DNA of 64,000 nt from Methylobacterium mesophilicum SR1.6/6 (GCF_000364445.2 NZ_CP043538.1:5723447-5787446), one strand, 5' to 3'. Positions 1 to 9,333 are shown, counted from the first letter of the stretch. A program made the numbers and translations. Notes: generated by a model from the sequence alone, not told the origin.

Positions 1-1
1 C

Positions 2-43
2 TTCGCCATCCGGACCGTCGTGGCAGCGGGCCGGCCGTTCTGA
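2..43 (+). CDS. Possible C-terminal end of an upstream gene (partial)
   Basis: An open frame enters from the left edge and ends at a TGA at 41-43, giving a 13-residue tail (FAIRTVVAAGRPF). It is too short to identify. It is offered only because it is the one frame at the edge with a plausible protein-like composition; it may equally be noncoding. Confidence 0.2.
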   Translation, partial: FAIRTVVAAGRPF

Positions 44-184
44 CCGCCGGAGGCCGCCCCGGAGCCGCCCGGTCCCGCGGTCGCGGCGGCTCGGACGGAT
101 CGCGATCAGCGGACTTTTCGCGCGCCGCCCGGCCGGCGGTGGCCTGTTGATGCCGCGCCGCGCCGCAGGCACGGTGCAGCCGTT

Positions 185-1096
185 ATGAACGACCGCGCCC
201 TCCGCTATTTTCTCGCCGTCGTGCGCGCGGGCTCGGTCCGGGCGGCCGCCGAGATCCTGAACGTCGCCGCCTCGGCGGTGAGCCGGCAGATCATCGAGCT
301 GGAGGCGCAGACCGGCGAGACCCTGCTCGAGCGCCTGCCCCGGGGCGTGGTCCCCACCGAGGCCGGCCGGCTGGTCGCCGCGCACGCGCAGCGGCAGGCC
401 GACGAGGCGGCGCTGCTGGAGGACCAGCTCAAGCGCCTGCGCGGCGTGCAGCGCGGCACGATCAGCCTGCGCTGCGGCGCCGGCTTCCTGATCGACCTCC
501 TCGACAACGCCCTTGCGGGCTTCGCCAAGGAGCATCCGGGCATCGCCTATCAGGTCGAGATCGGCACCACCGACGGGATCCTCGCAGCGATCGCCCGCGG
601 GGACGCGGATATCGGCCTCATCTACAACCCGCCCGCGCACCCGGATGTCCGCGGAATCGTCTCCGCCCGGCAGCCGCTGCTCGCCGTCCTGCCGAAGGGG
701 CACGCCCTCGCCTACGAAGCGTCGCCGGTCCCGCTGCGCAGCTTCGCCACCGAGCCTACCGCCCTCCTCCCACCCGACCACGGCGTGCGCCAACTGATCG
801 GCCGCGTCGAGGCCGACGGCGGCTTCCGGCTGGTGCCGCGGCTGGAGACGGCGTCCTTCGAGTTGCACCGCCGCTTCGTGATGGCCGCCATGGGCGTGGC
901 GTTCCTGCCCCGCTTCGTGGTGGCGGCCGAACTGCGCGACGGCCTCCTCGCGGCGGTGCCGCTGCGCGACGCGATCCTGTCAGAGGCGAGCGCCCACCTC
1001 GTCATCCGCGCGGGGCGGCGCCTGCCTGAGGGGGCGGCGCGGTTGCTTGGCTGGCTGGCCGACCACATGGTGGCGTTCCGCCCGCCCCCGGCCTGA
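185..1096 (+). CDS. LysR-family transcriptional regulator
   Basis: DNA-binding regulator of 303 residues, the usual LysR length. Residues 1-60 form the winged HTH (the segment ALRYFLAVVRAGSVRAAAE is the typical LysR start) and residues from about 90 form the periplasmic-binding-like effector domain. It lies 101 bp upstream of, and co-directional with, the hydroxyacid dehydrogenase/aldehyde dehydrogenase pair, so those genes or its own promoter are the likely targets. LysR genes are more often divergent from their targets, and the effector cannot be read from sequence. Confidence 0.9.
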   Translation: MNDRALRYFLAVVRAGSVRAAAEILNVAASAVSRQIIELEAQTGETLLERLPRGVVPTEAGRLVAAHAQRQADEAALLEDQLKRLRGVQRGTISLRCGAGFLIDLLDNALAGFAKEHPGIAYQVEIGTTDGILAAIARGDADIGLIYNPPAHPDVRGIVSARQPLLAVLPKGHALAYEASPVPLRSFATEPTALLPPDHGVRQLIGRVEADGGFRLVPRLETASFELHRRFVMAAMGVAFLPRFVVAAELRDGLLAAVPLRDAILSEASAHLVIRAGRRLPEGAARLLGWLADHMVAFRPPPA

Positions 1097-1197
1097 CGCG
1101 AGCGTGCGGAATCTCCGCACGGATCGTGCAGAAATCGGCTGTTGTCGCAACACTCAGTTGCCGGAACTATCGTGCCGCTTCGTGAGGACGGATCGGC

Positions 1198-2082
1198 ATG
1201 ACCATCGCAACGGTAGGAGTCGTCGGGCTCGGCAACATGGGTCTCGGCATGGCCGCGACCCTGGCTCGCAAGGGCTTCGCTGTCCTGGGCTACGACCTCA
1301 GTCCGGCCCGGCGCCCCGCCGCCGAGGCGGCCAGCGTGACGACCGTCGACGCCCTCAACGACCTGCTCGGCCGGGCCGACGCCCTGGTGTTCTCGCTGCC
1401 GCTGGCGCGGGACGTGGAGGCGGTGGTCACCGCGGAGGGCGGCCTCCTCTCCCGGACCGACCGGAAGGTCGTGGTGATCGACACATCGACCTCGGATCCC
1501 GGCACGACCCGGCGCCTTGCCGAGCGCCTCGCCGCGGCCGGTCACGCGCTCCTCGACGCTCCCGTCAGCGGCGGCCCGTCCGGCGCCGCCGCGGGCACCC
1601 TGACCATGATGATCGGCGGCGCCGAGGCGGATTACGAGCTGGCCCGTCCGGTCCTGGAGGCCATGTCGGCCCGCGCGCCGCATGTCGGGCCATCGGGCGC
1701 CGGCAACATCGTCAAGCTCGTCAACAACCTGCTGGTTGCGGCCCATCTCGTGACCACCGGCGAGGCCCTGCGCCTGTCCGAGGCGGCGGGCCTCTCGGCC
1801 GAGGAGGCCGTCAAGGTCGTGAACACCGCGACCGGCCGCAGCGCGATCAGCGAGGTCATGGTCCCGCGCTGGGTCCAGTCCGGCACCTTCGACAGCGGCT
1901 TCTCGGCCGGCCTGATGCGCAAGGACGTGCGCCTCGCCCTCGAACTCGCCGCCGAATGCGGGATCGACCTGCCGCTCTCCGCCGAGGTGAAGCGGATCTG
2001 GCAGGCGACGCAGTCTGCCATCCCCGACACGGCCGACTTCACCCGCATGGCCGATTACCGCGATCCCAAGGGAGCCCACTGA
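1198..2082 (+). CDS. NAD(P)-dependent beta-hydroxyacid dehydrogenase (HIBADH/GarR family)
   Basis: Oxidoreductase of 294 residues, the normal length for 3-hydroxyisobutyrate or tartronate-semialdehyde reductase-type enzymes. The N-terminal Rossmann motif GLGNMGLGM (about residues 10-18), the substrate motif DAPVSGGPSGA (near 121-131) and the catalytic-lysine motif GAGNIVKLVNN (Lys at about 173) are all present. The stop TGA overlaps the next start (TGATG), indicating translational coupling to the aldehyde dehydrogenase. Together they could turn a 3-hydroxyacid or aminoalcohol-derived aldehyde into an acid; the actual substrate is not known. Confidence 0.88.
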   Translation: MTIATVGVVGLGNMGLGMAATLARKGFAVLGYDLSPARRPAAEAASVTTVDALNDLLGRADALVFSLPLARDVEAVVTAEGGLLSRTDRKVVVIDTSTSDPGTTRRLAERLAAAGHALLDAPVSGGPSGAAAGTLTMMIGGAEADYELARPVLEAMSARAPHVGPSGAGNIVKLVNNLLVAAHLVTTGEALRLSEAAGLSAEEAVKVVNTATGRSAISEVMVPRWVQSGTFDSGFSAGLMRKDVRLALELAAECGIDLPLSAEVKRIWQATQSAIPDTADFTRMADYRDPKGAH

Positions 2083-3620
2083 TGTCCGGCACGCCGCACT
2101 CGCCCGCCGCCGACCGGGTCGCCGCCCTTCTGGCCGACCTGCTGCCGGGCGGCCGCATCGGCAGCGTCGTGGCCGGCGAGATCCTCGCCGGGACCGGCAC
2201 CGCCCTCGATCTCACCAACCCCGCCGACGGCGGCGTGCTCGCGACCTTCGCCGATGCCGGGCCGTCGGTCGTCGAGGCCGCCATGGCGGCGGCTCGCGGC
2301 GCCCAGCGCGCCTGGTGGGGCATGAACGCCGCCGCCCGCGGCCGGGCGCTATGGGCGATCGCCGCCCTGGTCCGGCAGCATGCCGGCGCGCTCGCCGAGC
2401 TGGAGACCCTCTCGGCCGGCAAGCCGATCCGCGACACGCGCGGCGAGGTCGCCAAGGTCGCCGAGATGTTCGAGTACTACGCCGGCTGGTGCGACAAGCT
2501 GCACGGCGACGTCATCCCGGTGCCGACCTCGCACCTGAACTACACCCGCCACGAGCCCTTCGGCACCGTGGTGCAGATCACCCCCTGGAACGCGCCGATC
2601 TTCACGGCGGGCTGGCAGATCGCGCCGGCGATCTGCGCCGGCAACGCCGTGGTGCTGAAGCCCTCCGAACTGACGCCCCTGACCTCGCTGGCGCTGGGCC
2701 TGCTCTGCGACCGCGCCGAGGGGATGCCGCGCGGCCTCGTCTCGGTGCTGGCGGGCGCCGGCCCGACCACCGGCGCCGCCGCGGTCGCCCATCCCGAGAC
2801 CCGGCTGGTCGTGTTCGTCGGCTCCGCCGAGGCGGGCGCGCAGATCGCCGCCGCGGCGGCCCGCGCCATCGTGCCCAGCGTGCTGGAGCTCGGCGGCAAG
2901 TCGGCCAACATCGTGTTCGCCGACGCCGACCTCGACCGGGCGCTGATCGGCGCGCAGGCCGCGATCTTCGGCGGCGCCGGCCAGAGCTGCGTGGCGGGCT
3001 CCCGGCTCCTCGTGCACCGCTCGATCCATGAATCCTTCGTCGCGCGCCTGTCCCACGCCGCCGCGCGCATCCCGGTGGGGGCGCCGACCGACCCGGCGAC
3101 GCAGATCGGCCCGATCAACAATCGGCGCCAGCGGGACAAGATCGCCGACATGGTCGAGGCCGCCGCGGGGGCCGGCGCCACGATCGCGGCGGGCGGTGCC
3201 TGCCCCGCCTCCCTGCGCGACACGGGCGGCTTCTACTACGGCCCGACCATCGTCGACGGCGTCGCGCCGGACGCGGCGATCGCCCGAGAGGAGGTGTTCG
3301 GCCCGGTCCTGGCGGTCCTGCCGTTCGACGGCGAGGACGAGGCGGTCGCGCTGGCCAACGGCACGCCCTACGGCCTCGCCGGCGCGGTCTGGACCGGCGA
3401 CGGCGGGCGCGGCCACCGCGTCGCGGCGGCCCTGCGGGCCGGCACCGTCTGGGTCAACGGCTACAAGACGATCAATGTGGCCTCGCCCTTCGGCGGCTTC
3501 GGCCGCTCGGGCTTCGGCCGCTCCTCGGGCCGCGAGGCGCTGATGGCCTACACCCAGACCAAGAGCGTCTGGGTCGAGACCGCCGCCGCGCCGGCCGTCA
3601 CCTTCGGCTACGTGGGCTGA
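2082..3620 (+). CDS. Aldehyde dehydrogenase family protein
   Basis: NAD(P)-dependent aldehyde dehydrogenase of 512 residues. The frame is open upstream, but the ATG at 2082 overlaps the previous stop and gives the normal family length, so it is taken as the start. Visible motifs are TPWNAPIFTAGWQIAP (cofactor and substrate channel), FVGSAEAG, the general-base motif LELGGKS and the nucleophile motif GGAGQSCVAGSR (Cys). It most resembles betaine/gamma-aminobutyraldehyde-type dehydrogenases. It is coupled to the dehydrogenase upstream. The DAO-type oxidase at 9342 would release aldehydes, so a shared amine pathway is possible but unproven. Confidence 0.9.
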   Translation: MSGTPHSPAADRVAALLADLLPGGRIGSVVAGEILAGTGTALDLTNPADGGVLATFADAGPSVVEAAMAAARGAQRAWWGMNAAARGRALWAIAALVRQHAGALAELETLSAGKPIRDTRGEVAKVAEMFEYYAGWCDKLHGDVIPVPTSHLNYTRHEPFGTVVQITPWNAPIFTAGWQIAPAICAGNAVVLKPSELTPLTSLALGLLCDRAEGMPRGLVSVLAGAGPTTGAAAVAHPETRLVVFVGSAEAGAQIAAAAARAIVPSVLELGGKSANIVFADADLDRALIGAQAAIFGGAGQSCVAGSRLLVHRSIHESFVARLSHAAARIPVGAPTDPATQIGPINNRRQRDKIADMVEAAAGAGATIAAGGACPASLRDTGGFYYGPTIVDGVAPDAAIAREEVFGPVLAVLPFDGEDEAVALANGTPYGLAGAVWTGDGGRGHRVAAALRAGTVWVNGYKTINVASPFGGFGRSGFGRSSGREALMAYTQTKSVWVETAAAPAVTFGYVG

Positions 3621-3727
3621 GCCCGACGCCACGGGCGCAATGACCGAGACGATCTAACGCCAAGCCGGCGATCAAGACCGGCAGGCGGAGCAACGGGCAG
3701 CCCCGAGGGGGGTCGAGGAGGATGACG

Positions 3728-5092
3728 ATGGCGGGGGAACTGTTTGCGACGAATACGCGGGCGGTCGCGCCGCCCGTCTCGGGCGGGGGTAAGCTGACGC
3801 TGTTCCTGCTCGCCCTCGTCATCGTCGTCATCGCGGAGGCGATCGGCAACGTCAGCATCCCGGTGGGCGCTGGCAAGATCGTGCTGCTCCCGCTGCTCTG
3901 GGCCCTGCTTCTGGGCGGCGCGCTGGGGCTGATGAGCCCGCGCCTGCCGGCGACGCTGCGGCTGTCGGGCGCGCTCCAGAACGCGGCCGGTGCCTATCTC
4001 CAGCCGGCGCTCCTGATCTTCATCGCCAAGCTCGGGCTGCTCGTCGGCGGGTCGCTGCCCAAGATCATGGCCTCGGGCTGGGCCCTGGCCTTCCAGGAAT
4101 TCGGCCACTTCTTCGGCACGATGGTGTTCGGCCTGCCGGTCGCGCTCCTGCTCGGCATCAAGCGCGAGGCGATCGGCGCGACCTTCTCGGTCGGCCGCGA
4201 GCCCAGCCTCGCCATCATCGGCGAGCGCTACGGCATGGACTCGCCGGAGGGGCGCGGCGTGCTGGCCGAGTACCTGACCGGCACGGTGTTCGGCGCGGTG
4301 TTCATCGCCCTTCTGGCCGGGCTGATCACCAGCCTCGGCCTCTTCAATCCCCTGGCGCTGGCGATGGGGGCCGGGGTCGGCTCCGGCAGCATGATGGCCG
4401 CGGCTTCGGGGGCGATCGCGGCCCAGCAGACGCCCGAGGTCGCCAAGGATGTCGCCACCTTCGCGGCGGCCAGCAACCTCGTCACCACCACGATCGGCAC
4501 GTACTTCACCCTGTTCCTGTCGCTGCCCTTCACGATCTGGGCCTACGGCAAGCTGGAGCCGATCCTCGGCCGCAACCGGGCGGACGCCGCCCGCGCGGCC
4601 GAAGCCGATCCTCAGGCGGCCGCGCCAGCCCATCCGGAGGCGCGGATCGGCCTCGGCGAGACGGTGCTCGCCTGGATCCTGATCGGCGCCTACGGGCTGA
4701 TCGGCAACTGGCTGACCTACGGGGTCGTCCCCGACGCGCAGGTCGTCGCCGGGATGGCGATCATCATCGGCACCGTGCTGGCCGGCTGGGGCCTTTACCT
4801 GCTCCTCGGCCGGCGCCTGCCCGCCGTCCTGTGGGTCTCGATCATCGGCATGGCGCTGACCTATCCCGGCACGCCCCACGCCGCCGAGATCGCCGCCCTG
4901 ACCGGCAAGCTGAACTTCCTGGCGCTGGCCACGCCGATCCTGACCTTCGCGGGCCTCTCGGTCGCCAAGGACGTGCCCGCCTTCCGCCGCCTCGGCTGGC
5001 GGATCGTCGTGGTCTCGTTCATGGCCAATGCCGGGACGTTCCTCGGCGCGGTCCTGATCGCGCAGTTCTTCATGCACCCGCCACTGGGGTGA
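3728..5092 (+). CDS. DUF3100 family membrane protein (putative permease)
   Basis: Polytopic inner-membrane protein of about 454 residues with roughly ten or more hydrophobic segments from residue 25 to the C-terminus, and a cytoplasmic Ala/Pro-rich loop near residues 285-310. It matches the DUF3100 family by overall sequence (segments such as SVGREPSLAIIGERYG). GAGGAGG at 3715-3721 is six bases from ATG 3728; ATG 3722 is too close to it. The M20 amidohydrolase follows at once, a common DUF3100 pairing, so it may import the amide or N-acyl substrate of that enzyme (inference). Confidence 0.8.
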   Translation: MAGELFATNTRAVAPPVSGGGKLTLFLLALVIVVIAEAIGNVSIPVGAGKIVLLPLLWALLLGGALGLMSPRLPATLRLSGALQNAAGAYLQPALLIFIAKLGLLVGGSLPKIMASGWALAFQEFGHFFGTMVFGLPVALLLGIKREAIGATFSVGREPSLAIIGERYGMDSPEGRGVLAEYLTGTVFGAVFIALLAGLITSLGLFNPLALAMGAGVGSGSMMAAASGAIAAQQTPEVAKDVATFAAASNLVTTTIGTYFTLFLSLPFTIWAYGKLEPILGRNRADAARAAEADPQAAAPAHPEARIGLGETVLAWILIGAYGLIGNWLTYGVVPDAQVVAGMAIIIGTVLAGWGLYLLLGRRLPAVLWVSIIGMALTYPGTPHAAEIAALTGKLNFLALATPILTFAGLSVAKDVPAFRRLGWRIVVVSFMANAGTFLGAVLIAQFFMHPPLG

Positions 5093-5170
5093 ACCGCCGT
5101 GCCGAACGGCGTAGGGTCCGGACGGGGGATCGAGGCGGTCTGGCAGCCTCCGGCATCAGAGAGACGTCGC

Positions 5171-6328
5171 ATGCGTATCGAGGCGGAGACCGTGGAGCGG
5201 ATGGTCGCGTGGCGGCGCGACCTGCACGCCCATCCCGAGCTGGCCTTCCAGGAGGTCCGCACGGCGGATCTCGTCGCCCGGGAGCTGGCCGCCTGCGGCC
5301 TGTCGGTGAAGACCGGGCTCGGGCGCACCGGCGTGGTCGGGACCCTGAGCCGGGGCGACGGCCCGACTGTCGGCCTGCGCGCCGACATGGACGCCCTGCC
5401 GATCCAGGAGGCGACGGGCGCCAGCTACGCTTCTCGGACGCCCGGTGTGATGCATGCCTGCGGCCATGATGGCCACGTGGCGATGCTGCTCGGCGCGGCG
5501 CGGCACCTCGCGTCGCGCACCGACCTGTCCGGCACGGTCCACTTCATCTTCCAGCCGGCGGAGGAGTGCGAGGGCGGCGGGCGCGCCATGGTCGAGGACG
5601 GCCTGTTCCGGCTGTTCCCCTGCGATTCCGTCTACGGCCTGCACAACTGGCCCGGTCTGCCGCTCGGGACCTTCGCGACCCGGGTCGGCGCCATCATGGC
5701 CTCCCTCGACACGTTCGAGATCACGGTCGCCGGGTTCGGCACCCACGCGGCCATGCCGGAGCGCGGCACCGACACCCTGGTCGTCGCCTCCGAGCTCGTC
5801 CTCGCCCTGCAGACCATCGTGAGCCGCCGGATCGCGCCCACGGACCCAGTCGTGCTCAGCGTCACGCAGATCCACGGCGGCGACGCCTACAACGTCATCC
5901 CCGAGCGCGCTGTCATCCGCGGCACGGTCCGGTGCCTGGACGAGGCCGTGCGCAAGCGCGTCGCGGAGCTCGTCGAGGCGATCGCGGGCGGGACGGCTGG
6001 CACGCACGGCGCCCGCGCGGAGGTGGACTACCGGTTCGGATACCCCGCCACCGTCAACACCGCAGACGCGGTCGGCACCGCCCTGGAGGCGGCCGGGACC
6101 GTCCCTGAGCTCTCCGCGCGCCATGGCGAGGTCGTGCCCTCCATGGCATCCGAGGATTTCGCCTACATGCTCGAAGCCTGCCCTGGCGCCTATGCGTGGA
6201 TCGGGACGGATGGGGCCGAGCGCGGTCCCCCGCTTCACAATCCGGCCTACGATTTCAACGACGCGGCCCTGTCGATCGGAGCGGCCTATTGGGCCGCCCT
6301 CGGGACGCGCTTGCTGGGCGGTCGGTAG
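5171..6328 (+). CDS. M20 family amidohydrolase (hippurate hydrolase-like)
   Basis: Metallo-amidohydrolase of 385 residues. RADMDALP at 70-77, the metal-binding HACGHDGH at about 95-102 and the catalytic QPAEE near 128-132 are intact. The ATG at 5171 has AGAGAG at 5159-5164 and yields the typical N-terminus ending in RRDLHAHPE; the longer GTG start at 5099 has no ribosome site and adds atypical sequence. Members hydrolyse N-acyl amino acids, indole-amino acid conjugates or similar amides in the cytoplasm. It probably works with the DUF3100 permease just upstream. Confidence 0.88.
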   Translation: MRIEAETVERMVAWRRDLHAHPELAFQEVRTADLVARELAACGLSVKTGLGRTGVVGTLSRGDGPTVGLRADMDALPIQEATGASYASRTPGVMHACGHDGHVAMLLGAARHLASRTDLSGTVHFIFQPAEECEGGGRAMVEDGLFRLFPCDSVYGLHNWPGLPLGTFATRVGAIMASLDTFEITVAGFGTHAAMPERGTDTLVVASELVLALQTIVSRRIAPTDPVVLSVTQIHGGDAYNVIPERAVIRGTVRCLDEAVRKRVAELVEAIAGGTAGTHGARAEVDYRFGYPATVNTADAVGTALEAAGTVPELSARHGEVVPSMASEDFAYMLEACPGAYAWIGTDGAERGPPLHNPAYDFNDAALSIGAAYWAALGTRLLGGR

Positions 6329-6408
6329 CGGATCCTCGACGCCACGCTCGACGGTCTCGGGTGCGCGCCTCGAGGCCCCGGCGCTTCGATCCCGCGTGCC
6401 CTTCGGAG

Positions 6409-7005
6409 CTACGGCGAATCGATCTGAGAAGACCCCAGCACATTGACCCAGAGCACGATGGTCCGGTCGTGCGTCCCGGGATTGCCGAAGCGATGCGGCC
6501 GACGGCTCTCGAAGCGGAAGCTGTCGCCTTCCGCCAGCTGGAGCGTGCGCGCCTCGACGACCAGGGTCAGGCGGCCCTCGAGGACGAGACCCGCCTCCTC
6601 GCCGTCGTGACTGAACAGCTCGTCCCCCGTGCTGGCGCCCGGCCTCAGCACCATGTGGAACAGGCTCATGCCCTGTGTGCCCCCGGGCGGAGTGAGCAAC
6701 TGCTTGGTGATGCCGGTCCGCCAGAGCTGCAGTTCCGGCCGATCCTTCCGGAACACCACGATCGGGTCCGGTTCCGGCGCCTGCGGGCCGGGCTCGAACA
6801 GGCCGCCGATCCCGATCTGCAGCGTGTCGGCGAGGAGCGCCAGGACGCGGAGCGAGGGCGAGGACAGGCCCCGCTCGACCTGACTGATGAAGCCGATCGA
6901 CAGGCCTGTGCTGGAGGCAACGGCCTCCAGCGACAGCCCCCGCGCCCGCCGAAGGCCACGCAGGCGCTGACCTACGGCACGGTCGACCGGTTCCGGACCT
7001 ATCAT
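6409..7005 (-). CDS. XRE-family regulator with cupin domain
   Basis: Transcription factor of 198 residues: an HTH_3 domain at about 10-65 (ATG start followed by QRLRGLRRARGLSLEAVASS) and a C-terminal cupin at about 110-195. This is the architecture of PuuR-type regulators of amine, amino-acid and acyl-amide catabolism. The ATG at 7005 has a GAGGCGAG site; a longer start at 7065 has none. It is divergent from the ABC transporter operon, with nested inverted repeats between them, so it probably controls that operon and the oxidase at 9342. Confidence 0.88.
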   Translation of the reverse strand: MIGPEPVDRAVGQRLRGLRRARGLSLEAVASSTGLSIGFISQVERGLSSPSLRVLALLADTLQIGIGGLFEPGPQAPEPDPIVVFRKDRPELQLWRTGITKQLLTPPGGTQGMSLFHMVLRPGASTGDELFSHDGEEAGLVLEGRLTLVVEARTLQLAEGDSFRFESRRPHRFGNPGTHDRTIVLWVNVLGSSQIDSP

Positions 7006-7064
7006 CTCGCCTCGGGGGATGCCCACCGTCACACCAGCCTGCCTTCCGCGCGTTCTTTCATGCA

Positions 7065-7112
7065 CGTGAAAGCCGCTTGCGTCGATACCGAAAACATGCG
7101 GTATTCTTCACG
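7065..7112. promoter_or_regulatory. Nested inverted repeats between divergent regulator and ABC operon (putative operator)
   Basis: Outer arms CGTGAA (7065-7070) and TTCACG (7107-7112) enclose inner arms ATACCG (7085-7090) and CGGTAT (7099-7104) separated by eight bases. The element lies in the 167-bp divergent region between the XRE-cupin gene and the transporter, where an autoregulated operator would be expected. Binding is inferred, not shown. Confidence 0.4.
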
Positions 7113-7172
7113 ACAATGAAAACTGGCGCCGACGAACGTCGCGTGCTGCGATCACTGCATGGGAGCGGCAAG

Positions 7173-7946
7173 ATGAGAAGACGGTTGGCCAAACTGTGCC
7201 TGACGTCGGCCCTGTTCGTCGGATATCTGTGTGGTGCGGCGAGCGCCCAACCGTTGAAGGTCGGCGCGACCCCCACCGGCCTGCCCTTCACGTTCCTCGA
7301 CACCAAGACCAACACGATCCAGGGCGTGATGGTCGACCTCGTCAACGCGGTCGGCAAGGAGGCGGGCTTCACGGTGGCGGTTGAGCCGCTCCAATTCTCG
7401 ACGCTGATCCCGGCACTCACCGCCTCGAAGATCGACATCATCTCCGCGGCGATGTTCATCACGCCTCAGCGCAAGGAAGTCGTGGCCTTCTCGGCGCCGG
7501 TCTACAGCTACGGCGAAGGCCTGATCGTCCCGAAGACCGACACCAAGGACTACACCTCCTTCGCCGACCTCAAGGGCGAGACCGTGGGCGCCCAGGTCGG
7601 CACCGCCTTCGTCGAGCCGCTGAAGAAGTCGGGCCTCTTCGGCGAGGTGAAGATCTACGACACGATCCCCGACATCATCCGCGACGTGAATTCCGGCCGG
7701 TTGAAGGCCGGCTTCGCCGACGCACCGATCCTGGCCTATTACGTCAAGCAGGGCGTCTTCCCCGGCGTCCGCCTGGTCGAGACCTTCAAGCCGACCGTCG
7801 TGGCCTCGGTGGGCCTCAGCGTGCGCAAGACCAGAACCGACCTGCTCGCCAAGATCGACGCCGCGCTCACCAAGCTCAAGGCCGACGGGACGCTTCAGGC
7901 GATCCTGACCAAATGGGGCTTGCCGCCGTCCGCCGACCGGTCCTGA
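7173..7946 (+). CDS. ABC transporter substrate-binding protein (amino-acid type, SBP_bac_3)
   Basis: Periplasmic binding protein of 257 residues. The chosen ATG has GGGAG at 7161-7165 and opens a signal peptide (MRRRLAKLCLTSALF..., predicted cleavage after the Ala of SAQ at about 24). The mature part has the family-3 SBP pattern: a start at LKVGATPTGLPFTF and the segment TASKIDIISAAMFITPQRKE. It is the first gene of a transporter operon with the permease and ATPase downstream, divergent from the XRE-cupin regulator. Ligand is probably a polar amino acid, amine or opine. Confidence 0.9.
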   Translation: MRRRLAKLCLTSALFVGYLCGAASAQPLKVGATPTGLPFTFLDTKTNTIQGVMVDLVNAVGKEAGFTVAVEPLQFSTLIPALTASKIDIISAAMFITPQRKEVVAFSAPVYSYGEGLIVPKTDTKDYTSFADLKGETVGAQVGTAFVEPLKKSGLFGEVKIYDTIPDIIRDVNSGRLKAGFADAPILAYYVKQGVFPGVRLVETFKPTVVASVGLSVRKTRTDLLAKIDAALTKLKADGTLQAILTKWGLPPSADRS

Positions 7947-7951
7947 GCGTC

Positions 7952-8605
7952 GTGCGCGAGTTCCTCGCCGACGCGCAGGACTACCTGCCGATCCTGCTCC
8001 AGGGCGTGCAACTCACGGTCCTGATCACCCTCGCCTCGCTGGTGGTCTCGACACTCCTCGGCCTCGTCTGGGCCGTGCTGCGGGTCTCCGGCATCGCCGT
8101 TCTGGCGGGCGTCAGCGCCGTGATGATCAACATCCTGCGCGGAATCCCGATCATCGTGCAGCTGTTCTACATCTACTTCGTGCTGCCCGATTTCGGCCTG
8201 TCGCTGACGGCCGTCCAGGCGGCGATCATCGGCCTCGGCATCGCCTACTCGGCCTATCAGGCCGAGAACTTCCGCGCCGGCATCGAGGCCGTGGACCGCG
8301 GGCAGGTCGAGGCCGCGCTCTCCATCGGCATGAGCTGGGGCATGACGATGCGGCGGGTGATCCTGCCGCAGGCGATCCGGATCGCGCTGCCGCCCTACGG
8401 CAACATCATGATCATGATGCTCAAGGATTCGTCCCAGGCCTCGACCATCACGGTCGCGGAACTCGCCCTGCAGGGCAAGCTGATCGCGTCGTCAACCTTC
8501 AAGAACACCAGCGTCTACACGATGGTGGCGCTGATGTACCTGGCTCTCAGCCTGCCGCTGATCCTGCTGGTCCGCCATCTCGAGGCCAAGGGTCGGCATC
8601 GATGA
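7952..8605 (+). CDS. ABC transporter permease (HisM/GlnP family)
   Basis: Inner-membrane permease of 217 residues with about five hydrophobic segments and the family EAA-type loop around IEAVDRGQVEAALSIGMSWG. GTG 7952 lies six bases after the binding-protein stop and gives the usual length; an ATG at 7913 would overlap the upstream gene by 34 bp and lacks a ribosome site. It presumably acts as a homodimer with the ATPase that follows (four-base ATGA overlap). Confidence 0.87.
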   Translation: MREFLADAQDYLPILLQGVQLTVLITLASLVVSTLLGLVWAVLRVSGIAVLAGVSAVMINILRGIPIIVQLFYIYFVLPDFGLSLTAVQAAIIGLGIAYSAYQAENFRAGIEAVDRGQVEAALSIGMSWGMTMRRVILPQAIRIALPPYGNIMIMMLKDSSQASTITVAELALQGKLIASSTFKNTSVYTMVALMYLALSLPLILLVRHLEAKGRHR

Positions 8606-9333
8606 TCGTCCTCGAGGATGTCCGGAAGCATTACGGCGCGCTGGAGGTGATCAAGGGCGTATCGGCCGAGGTCGCCAAGGGCGAAGTGGTCTGCATCATC
8701 GGGCCGTCGGGCTCCGGAAAGTCGACACTCCTGCGCTGCATCAATGGGCTCGAGGCCTATGACGGCGGCGAGATCCGCGTCGGCGGCACGCGCGTCGACC
8801 GGGATGCGCGCAGCATCAAGGCGATCCGCACCCGGGTCTCCATGGTGTTCCAGCGCTTCAACCTGTTCGCCAACCGCACCGCCCTCGAGAACGTCGTCGA
8901 GGGACCGTTATACGTGAAGGGTGAGCCCCGTGCCGAGGCGGAGGCGCGGGCCGTCGCCCTGCTCGCCCGGGTCGGCCTGTCGGGGAAGGAGCATGCCCGG
9001 CCGGACCAGCTCTCGGGCGGTCAGCAGCAGCGCGTCGCCATCGCCCGGGCGCTCGCCATGCGGCCCGACGCGATCCTATTCGACGAGCCGACTTCGGCGC
9101 TCGACCCCGAACTCGTCGGCGACGTGCTGCGGGTGATGCGCGGCCTCGCGGACGAGGGCATGACGATGATCGTCGTGACCCACGAGATCGGCTTCGCCCG
9201 GGAGGTGGCCGACCGGGTCCTGTTCCTCGACGGGGGGCGCCTCGTCGAGCAGGGGCCCGCCGCCGAGATCCTGAACCGCCCACAGAACCCCCGCACTCAG
9301 GACTTCCTGCAGCGCGTGCTGCATCCGCTGTAG
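8602..9333 (+). CDS. ABC transporter ATP-binding protein (polar amino-acid type)
   Basis: ATPase of 243 residues with Walker A GPSGSGKST (about 34-42), signature LSGGQQQR, Walker B ILFDEPTSALDP and the H-loop VVTHEIGFARE. It matches GlnQ/HisP in length and sequence. It overlaps the permease gene by four bases and is nine bases upstream of the FAD oxidoreductase, so importer and oxidase are one transcription unit and the oxidase probably acts on the imported compound. Confidence 0.92.
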   Translation: MIVLEDVRKHYGALEVIKGVSAEVAKGEVVCIIGPSGSGKSTLLRCINGLEAYDGGEIRVGGTRVDRDARSIKAIRTRVSMVFQRFNLFANRTALENVVEGPLYVKGEPRAEAEARAVALLARVGLSGKEHARPDQLSGGQQQRVAIARALAMRPDAILFDEPTSALDPELVGDVLRVMRGLADEGMTMIVVTHEIGFAREVADRVLFLDGGRLVEQGPAAEILNRPQNPRTQDFLQRVLHPL

